From: Arhodomonas aquaeolei DSM 8974
Lineage (GTDB): Bacteria > Pseudomonadota > Gammaproteobacteria > Nitrococcales > Nitrococcaceae
Assembly: GCF_000374645.1 (NCBI RefSeq)
Contig: NZ_KB894814.1
Location: forward strand, 41,838-93,766
Direction: 5' to 3'
DNA: 51,929 bases
Each line of letters opens with the position of its first letter. Within the stretch, counting starts at the first letter, position 1. The position numbers and the translations under genes were made by a program. Of this stretch, positions 47,167 through 51,929 are shown piece after piece. The notes under the pieces were generated by a model. The model worked only from the letters and a program-made list of their open reading frames with translations, searched no databases and was not told where the DNA came from.

Positions 47167-48154
47167 GCACGACGTCGAGCACGGCGGCCGGCTGCACGCC
47201 GCGGCGGAACGCTACGGCATCGCGCCCGCGCAGTGGCTGGACCTCTCCACCGGTATCGCCCCATGGTCCTGGCCATCGCCGCCACTGCCGGCGACAGTCT
47301 GGCAGCGGCTGCCGGAGCCGGACGACGGCCTGGAGGCCGCGGCGACGCAGGCCTACGGCGGCGGTGAATGGCTCGCCGTACCGGGCTCCCAGGCCGCGAT
47401 CCAGTGCCTGCCGCGGGTGCTCGGCGCCACCCGCGTGGCCTGCACCGCGGGCAGCTACGCTGGCCACGCGGCGGCCTGGCAACACGCCGGCGTCACGCCG
47501 GCGGCGGTCACGGACGCGGCGCTGCGGCACGCCGCGGACACCGCGGATGCCCTGGTCGTCGTCAATCCCGACAACCCCACCGGACGGCACCTGGACGCGG
47601 ATCGGCTGTCCTCGCTGCATGCCCGGCTCGCCCGCCGCGGCGGCTGGCTCGTGGTGGACGAGGCCTTCGCCGACGCCGACGGCGGCGACACCGTGGCCGC
47701 CCTCGCCGGCCGGCCAGGCCTGGTGGTACTGCGCTCGCTCGGCAAGTTCTACGGCCTCGCCGGCCTGCGCCTGGGCTTCGTCGGCATGCCGACACCCGTT
47801 CGCGAGGCCATCGCCGGCCAGCTCGGCCCCTGGGCGGTCAGCCACCCGGCCCGCTGGCTCGGTACCCGCGCGCTCGCGGACCGGCGATGGCGCAGCCGGC
47901 AACGCCGCCGGCTGGCCGCCGCCACCCGCCGGCTCGAGCGCATCCTCCGGCACCACGGGCTGCCCCCGGCGGGGGGCACACCCCTGTTCCGCTACGTCCC
48001 GCACACCGCGCCCCGTGGACTCGCCGCGGCGCTCGCCAGGCGCGCCATACTGGTGCGGGCCTTCGACGATCCGCCGGCCCTGCGCTTCGGCCTGCCCGGC
48101 ACGGCCGGCGCCTGGCGCCGACTGGACACCGCCCTCGGGGAGATCACCGCATGA
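47159..48154 (+). CDS. cobC: Threonine-phosphate decarboxylase (CobC/CobD type)
   Basis: A 331-residue PLP enzyme of the histidinol-phosphate aminotransferase fold that makes (R)-1-amino-2-propanol phosphate for the nucleotide loop of B12. [26 protein letters not shown] is the family's N-terminal signature, [14 protein letters not shown] binds the cofactor and [17 protein letters not shown] holds the PLP lysine. The start appears to be TTG at 47159, overlapping the cbiB stop by 8 bp; no ATG or GTG fits the conserved N-terminus. Confidence 0.93.
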   Translation: MAEHDVEHGGRLHAAAERYGIAPAQWLDLSTGIAPWSWPSPPLPATVWQRLPEPDDGLEAAATQAYGGGEWLAVPGSQAAIQCLPRVLGATRVACTAGSYAGHAAAWQHAGVTPAAVTDAALRHAADTADALVVVNPDNPTGRHLDADRLSSLHARLARRGGWLVVDEAFADADGGDTVAALAGRPGLVVLRSLGKFYGLAGLRLGFVGMPTPVREAIAGQLGPWAVSHPARWLGTRALADRRWRSRQRRRLAAATRRLERILRHHGLPPAGGTPLFRYVPHTAPRGLAAALARRAILVRAFDDPPALRFGLPGTAGAWRRLDTALGEITA

Positions 48155-49032
48155 GGACCCTGCTCGCCGCCCTGTTCCTGCTCCACGCCGCGGCCGCCGC
48201 GGCCGCCGCGGCCGTGAGCGCCGTCGACGACGCCGGCCGCCGCATAGAGCTGCCGGAGCCGGCAGACCGCATCGTCAGCCTCGCCCCCCACGCCACGGAG
48301 ATCCTGTACGCCGCCGGCGCCGGCGATCACGTGGTCGGCGCGGTGAGCTACAGCGACTGGCCCCCGGCGGCCCGGGACCTGCCCCGGGTGGGCAGCTACG
48401 ACGCGGTCGACTACGAGCGCATCCTCGGACTCGACCCGGACCTGGTCGTGGCCTGGCGCAGCGGCAACGGCGAGGAGACGGTGGAACGCCTGCGCAAGCT
48501 GGGGCTGACCGTGTTCGTCAGCGAGCCGCGCTCGCTGGAGGCGATCCCCGAGACCGTCGAACGCCTCGGCCGGCTCGCCGGCACCCCCGAGCCCGCCCGC
48601 ACCACCGCGGCCCGCTTCCGCAGCGAACGCGACCACCTTGCCGAACGCTACTCGGGACAGCCGAGCGTGTCCGTGTTCTTCCAGATCTGGAACCACCCCA
48701 TGATCACGGTCAACGGCGAGCACCTGATCAGCCGGGTCATCGATCTCTGCGGCGGGCGCAACGTCTTCGCCGGCCTCGACCCTCTGGTGCCGCGGGTGGG
48801 CACCGAGGCGGTCATCGCCGCCGACCCCGAGGTCATCATCGCCGCCGGACGGGGCAGGGAACGCCCGCAGTGGCTGGACGACTGGCAACAGTGGCCATCG
48901 ATCACCGCAGTGGCCCGGGACAACCTCTTCAACGTCGACCCGGACGTGATCCACCGCGCCAGCCCGCGCATTCTGACCGGCGCCGCCCGGGTCTGCCAGG
49001 CCCTGGAGACGGCCCGGGGGCGGCGGCCATGA
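48151..49032 (+). CDS. btuF: Periplasmic corrinoid-binding protein BtuF
   Basis: A 293-residue cluster A-II binding protein. The signal peptide is [21 protein letters not shown]; the alanine run comes from a GCCGCGGCC repeat at about 48187-48213. The mature protein has [55 protein letters not shown] and the C-terminal [18 protein letters not shown], typical of BtuF. It delivers corrinoid to BtuCD, encoded about 17 kb to the left. The ATG at 48151 overlaps the cobC stop (ATGA). Confidence 0.92.
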   Translation: MRTLLAALFLLHAAAAAAAAAVSAVDDAGRRIELPEPADRIVSLAPHATEILYAAGAGDHVVGAVSYSDWPPAARDLPRVGSYDAVDYERILGLDPDLVVAWRSGNGEETVERLRKLGLTVFVSEPRSLEAIPETVERLGRLAGTPEPARTTAARFRSERDHLAERYSGQPSVSVFFQIWNHPMITVNGEHLISRVIDLCGGRNVFAGLDPLVPRVGTEAVIAADPEVIIAAGRGRERPQWLDDWQQWPSITAVARDNLFNVDPDVIHRASPRILTGAARVCQALETARGRRP

Positions 49033-50504
49033 GCGCGGTCACGCTGATGGTGCAGGGCTGCACCTCCGACGCGGGCAAGAGCGCCGTGACCACCGGTCTG
49101 TGCCGTGCGTTCCTCCGCCGCGGGGTCAACGTGGCACCGTTCAAGCCCCAGAACATGGCGCTCAACAGCGCGGTCACCGTCGACGGCGGCGAGATCGGCC
49201 GTTCCCAGGCCGTGCAGGCCCGGGCCTGCCGCATCGAGCCCCACTCCGATATGAACCCGGTGCTGCTCAAGCCCAGCGCCGACCGCCGCGCCCAGGTGAT
49301 CCTCGCCGGGCGGGCCCACGGTCACATGGACGCCCTCGACTACCACGACTACAGGCGCACCGCGCGGCGGACCGTCCTCGCCGCCCACGCCCGCCTCGCC
49401 GCCCGTCACCGGCTGATCGTCGCCGAGGGCGCCGGCAGCCCCGCCGAGATCAACCTCCGCGAGGGCGACATCGCCAACATGGGCTTCGCCGAGGCGGTGG
49501 ACTGCCCGGTGGTGCTGGTCGTCGACATCGACCGCGGCGGCGTGTTCGCCACCCTGGTGGGCACCCTGGCGCTGCTCTCGGCGAGCGAGCGCGCCCGTGT
49601 CGTCGGCGTGGTGATCAACCGCTTCCGCGGCGACCGGGCCCTGCTCGATCCAGGGCTGACGTGGTTCAGCGAGTACACCGGCGTGCCGGTGCTCGGGGTG
49701 CTGCCCTACCTCCTCGGCCTCCACCTGGAGGCCGAGGACGCCCTGCCCCGGGAGCGCGCCGCCGGCGACGCCGCGCTGCGCGTGGTCGTTCCGGCGCTGC
49801 CGCGGATCAGCAACCACACGGACCTCGATCCGCTGCGCCTGCACCCGGACGTCTCCGTGCACCTCGTCGGTCCCGGCGAGACCCCGCCACCGGCGGATCT
49901 GGTGATCCTGCCCGGCAGCAAGTCCGTGCGCGCCGACCTCGACTGGCTGCGTGACAACGCCTGGCCCGGCTACCTCGCCCGCCACCTGCGCTACGGCGGC
50001 CGGGTGCTCGGTATCTGCGGCGGCTACCAGATGCTCGGCCACCGGATCGCCGACCCCGGTGGCGTCGAGGGCCCCGCGGGGGAGAGCATGGGCCTGGGCT
50101 GGCTCGACGTCGCCACCACCCTCGCCGCCGACAAACGCCTCACGCGGGTCCGCGCGAGCCTGGCGGGCGGCGCGGCGGTGGACGGCTACGAGATCCACAT
50201 GGGCGAAACCGACGGCAGCGACCGGCGGCACCCCTTCGCCCGGCTCCCGGACGGCACGCCGGACGGCGCCGTCAGCGCGGACGGCCGGGTCGCCGGCACC
50301 TACCTGCACGGGGTCTTCGAGCACCCCGAGGCACGCACCGCACTGCTGCGCTGGGCCGGTCTCGCCGACCCGCGGGCCACGGACTACGAGGCCGAGCGCG
50401 AGGCCGGCATCGACCGCCTGGCGGATGCGGTCGCCGGCCACGTGGACCTGACCGCCCTCGCCCGGGCCATCGGGCTCACCCGGGACCGGGCAGGGGCGGG
50501 TTGA
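49029..50504 (+). CDS. cobQ: Cobyric acid synthase CobQ
   Basis: A 491-residue glutamine-dependent amidase that amidates four carboxyl groups of adenosylcobyrinic acid a,c-diamide. The N-terminal P-loop domain has [20 protein letters not shown] and [11 protein letters not shown]. The C-terminal class I amidotransferase has the nucleophile Cys in [13 protein letters not shown] and the catalytic His in [15 protein letters not shown] 49029 overlaps the btuF stop (ATGA). It is the last gene of the riboswitch operon. CobU/CobS/CobT are not in the window. Confidence 0.96.
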   Translation: MSAVTLMVQGCTSDAGKSAVTTGLCRAFLRRGVNVAPFKPQNMALNSAVTVDGGEIGRSQAVQARACRIEPHSDMNPVLLKPSADRRAQVILAGRAHGHMDALDYHDYRRTARRTVLAAHARLAARHRLIVAEGAGSPAEINLREGDIANMGFAEAVDCPVVLVVDIDRGGVFATLVGTLALLSASERARVVGVVINRFRGDRALLDPGLTWFSEYTGVPVLGVLPYLLGLHLEAEDALPRERAAGDAALRVVVPALPRISNHTDLDPLRLHPDVSVHLVGPGETPPPADLVILPGSKSVRADLDWLRDNAWPGYLARHLRYGGRVLGICGGYQMLGHRIADPGGVEGPAGESMGLGWLDVATTLAADKRLTRVRASLAGGAAVDGYEIHMGETDGSDRRHPFARLPDGTPDGAVSADGRVAGTYLHGVFEHPEARTALLRWAGLADPRATDYEAEREAGIDRLADAVAGHVDLTALARAIGLTRDRAGAG

Positions 50505-50507
50505 GGC

Positions 50508-51374
50508 TCAGCGCCCCTTCGGCGGGTACTCGTAGAAGCCCCTGCCGCTCTTGCGGCCAAGGTGCCCCTCGTCGACGAGACGGCGCAGCAGCGGGCAGGG
50601 CCGGTACTTGGCCTCGTCCAGGCCCTGCTGGAGGACCTCCATGATGGCCACCACCACGTCCACGCCGATCATGTCCGCCAGCGCCAGCGGGCCGATGGGG
50701 TGATTGGCCCCCAGGCGCATGGCCTCGTCCACCGCCTCGGCCGTGGCGACGCCCTCCTCGACCACGAACGCCGCCTCGTTGATCATCGGGATGAGGATGC
50801 GGTTGACGGCGAAGCCGGGGCTGTCGCCGATGCGCACCGGGGTCTTACCGAGGTCCCGGGCCAGCGCCTCCACCGTCTCGACCACCTTATCCGCGGTCTG
50901 CCGGGCGCGGATCACCTCCACCAGCGGCATCACCGGCACCGGGTTGAAGAAGTGCATCCCCACGACCCGCTCCGGGCGGCCGGTCACCTCCGCCAGCCGC
51001 GTGAGCGACAGCGAGGAGGTATTGGAGGCCAGGATCGCCTCCGGTGCCACGGTGTCGAGCTCGCGGAAGATGCCCTCCTTGAGCTCCGGGGACTCCGGCG
51101 CCGCCTCGACAATCACCGTTGCATCGGCCAGGTCCGCCATGCGGGTGGTGACGCTGAGTCGCGCGAGCGCGGCCTCGGCGGCGTCAGCCTCCAGCCGACC
51201 CTTGTCGACGAGGCGCCGCAGGCCACCGTCGATGGTCTCCCGGGCCTTGTCCAGAACGGCCTCGGAGACGTCACACAGGACGACCTCCCGGCCCGCGGTG
51301 AGGGCGGCCTGGGCGATCCCCCGTCCCATGGTGCCGCCCCCCACGACGGCAATGCGCTGCGGCGTGTCAGTCAT
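50508..51374 (-). CDS. 3-hydroxybutyryl-CoA dehydrogenase
   Basis: A 288-residue NAD-dependent (S)-3-hydroxyacyl-CoA dehydrogenase: the dinucleotide fold IAVVGGGTMGRGIAQAA, catalytic MHFFNPVPVMPLVEV (His), SPGFAVNRILIPMINEA and the C-terminal LGRKSGRGFYEYPP. It is a stand-alone enzyme of PaaH/Hbd size and converts (S)-3-hydroxybutyryl-CoA to acetoacetyl-CoA. That is the product of HcmAB, so it may complete 2-hydroxyisobutyrate breakdown, although it is 13 kb from the hcm cluster and has its own promoter. It converges with cobQ (3 bp apart). Confidence 0.93.
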   Translation of the reverse strand: MTDTPQRIAVVGGGTMGRGIAQAALTAGREVVLCDVSEAVLDKARETIDGGLRRLVDKGRLEADAAEAALARLSVTTRMADLADATVIVEAAPESPELKEGIFRELDTVAPEAILASNTSSLSLTRLAEVTGRPERVVGMHFFNPVPVMPLVEVIRARQTADKVVETVEALARDLGKTPVRIGDSPGFAVNRILIPMINEAAFVVEEGVATAEAVDEAMRLGANHPIGPLALADMIGVDVVVAIMEVLQQGLDEAKYRPCPLLRRLVDEGHLGRKSGRGFYEYPPKGR

Positions 51375-51573
51375 CCGACGGTCTCCTCTCTCTGTGCTGT
51401 AATGCCCCGCTCGCCGCCCTGCGGGCCAGCAGCGTGCGGCCGCGAGGGTTTCAGGAAGGCGCCATCATATCAGCGTCCCCGCGCACAGGGCGCAAGCCCC
51501 CGGACGCGCGCGGTGCTGGGCATCCCCGGAGGGCACTAGTAAACTCCCGGCCACGATCCACGCGGAGCATGGC

Positions 51574-51929
51574 ATGAGTCTCGACGAGCACTGGTTTTCC
51601 GAAGCGTTCGAGGACGAGGGCGTGGCGTTCTCGCTGCGTATCACGGGGACACTCCTCGACGAACACAGCCCCTACCAGCACATCCAGGTCTTCGAGACGA
51701 GCCACTGGGGTAACGTCCTCACCCTGGACGGCTGCGTGATGCTGACGACGCGGGACAACTTCCTCTACCACGAGATGATGGCCCACCCGGCGCTGTTCAC
51801 CCACACCGATCCCCGGCGGGTGCTGATCGTCGGCGGCGGCGACTGCGGCACCCTGCGCGAGGTCCTGCGCCACCCCGGCGTGGAGCGCGCGGTGCTGGTG
51901 GACATCGACGAGGGCGTGACCCGGGCCTC
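51574..51929 (+). CDS. speE: Spermidine synthase (5' part, cut by the window edge)
   Basis: The first 118 codons of a polyamine aminopropyltransferase. MSLDEHWFSEAF, then YQHIQVFETSHWGNVLTLDGCVMLTTRDNFLYHEMMAHPALF and the SAM-type binding motif VLIVGGGDCGTLREVLRH are typical of SpeE, which transfers aminopropyl from decarboxylated SAM to putrescine. The ATG at 51574 has GCGGAG upstream. The gene continues past 51929. The 51375-51573 interval holds no other gene. Confidence 0.95.
   Translation, partial: MSLDEHWFSEAFEDEGVAFSLRITGTLLDEHSPYQHIQVFETSHWGNVLTLDGCVMLTTRDNFLYHEMMAHPALFTHTDPRRVLIVGGGDCGTLREVLRHPGVERAVLVDIDEGVTRA

Overview
The window is about 52 kb of high-GC DNA that looks like a gammaproteobacterial chromosome, probably a halophilic or purple-sulfur-type lineage (thiS-thiG-trmB order, type I-F CRISPR, B12 riboswitch, TonB-dependent BtuB, RTX type I secretion). 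The exact taxon cannot be fixed from the sequence alone.

Layout. (1) 1-12208: a type I-F CRISPR-Cas locus read leftwards. cas1 and cas2-3 come first, then an unusual 437-bp gap, then csy1-csy2-csy3-cas6f, then two CRISPR arrays with related leaders (28 repeats; and at least 18 repeats running off the left edge). (2) 12481-15202: an AEC-family permease and thiS-thiG-trmB. (3) 15377-29520: a type I secretion island with a 3032-residue RTX protein, small unknown proteins, HlyD and HlyB homologues. (4) 29745-31498: btuC-btuD, followed by a 215-bp tandem duplication. (5) 32040-38144: a leftward cluster best read as 2-hydroxyisobutyryl-CoA degradation (PduO-type adenosyltransferase, hcmA, MeaB-type GTPase, acyl-CoA ligase, hcmB, GntR regulator, DUF1289 protein). 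(6) 38280-50504: a cobalamin riboswitch followed by a tightly packed operon btuB - exported CobN-like protein - ExbB-like - DUF2149 - cobO - cbiB - cobC - btuF - cobQ. (7) 50508-51929: a 3-hydroxybutyryl-CoA dehydrogenase and the start of a spermidine synthase gene.

The most notable object lies in the gap between cas2-3 and csy1. On the + strand, two degenerate copies of the I-F repeat (7794-7822 and 7842-7869), both with an intact CTGCC/GGCAG Cas6f hairpin stem, flank a 19-nt guide (7823-7841). That guide matches 7744-7762, about 60 bp upstream of it, at 15 of 19 positions behind a 5'-CC PAM. Three of the four mismatches fall at positions 6, 12 and 18, the bases flipped out in type I crRNA-target duplexes. 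The target overlaps a TATATA stretch that could be a leftward promoter, in front of a strongly structured leader carrying a complete anti-Shine-Dalgarno complement and mini-ORFs. It has the architecture of a mini-CRISPR that guides Cascade to its own cas promoter (CreR type) or represses a small toxin RNA (CreTA type).

The cobalamin theme links the right half. BtuB/BtuF/BtuCD import corrinoid, CobO/CbiB/CobC/CobQ finish or salvage the cofactor, and the mutase uses it with its own GTPase chaperone and adenosyltransferase. The mutase large subunit has the Ile, Asp and Gln residues typical of 2-hydroxyisobutyryl-CoA mutase, and the nearby 3-hydroxybutyryl-CoA dehydrogenase fits the next step. 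The exported, membrane-anchored CobN relative with ExbB/ExbD-like partners under B12 control is a second system of interest. GTAG-type REP palindromes sit at the junctions of both tandem duplications in the window (the CRISPR array and the btuD tail).
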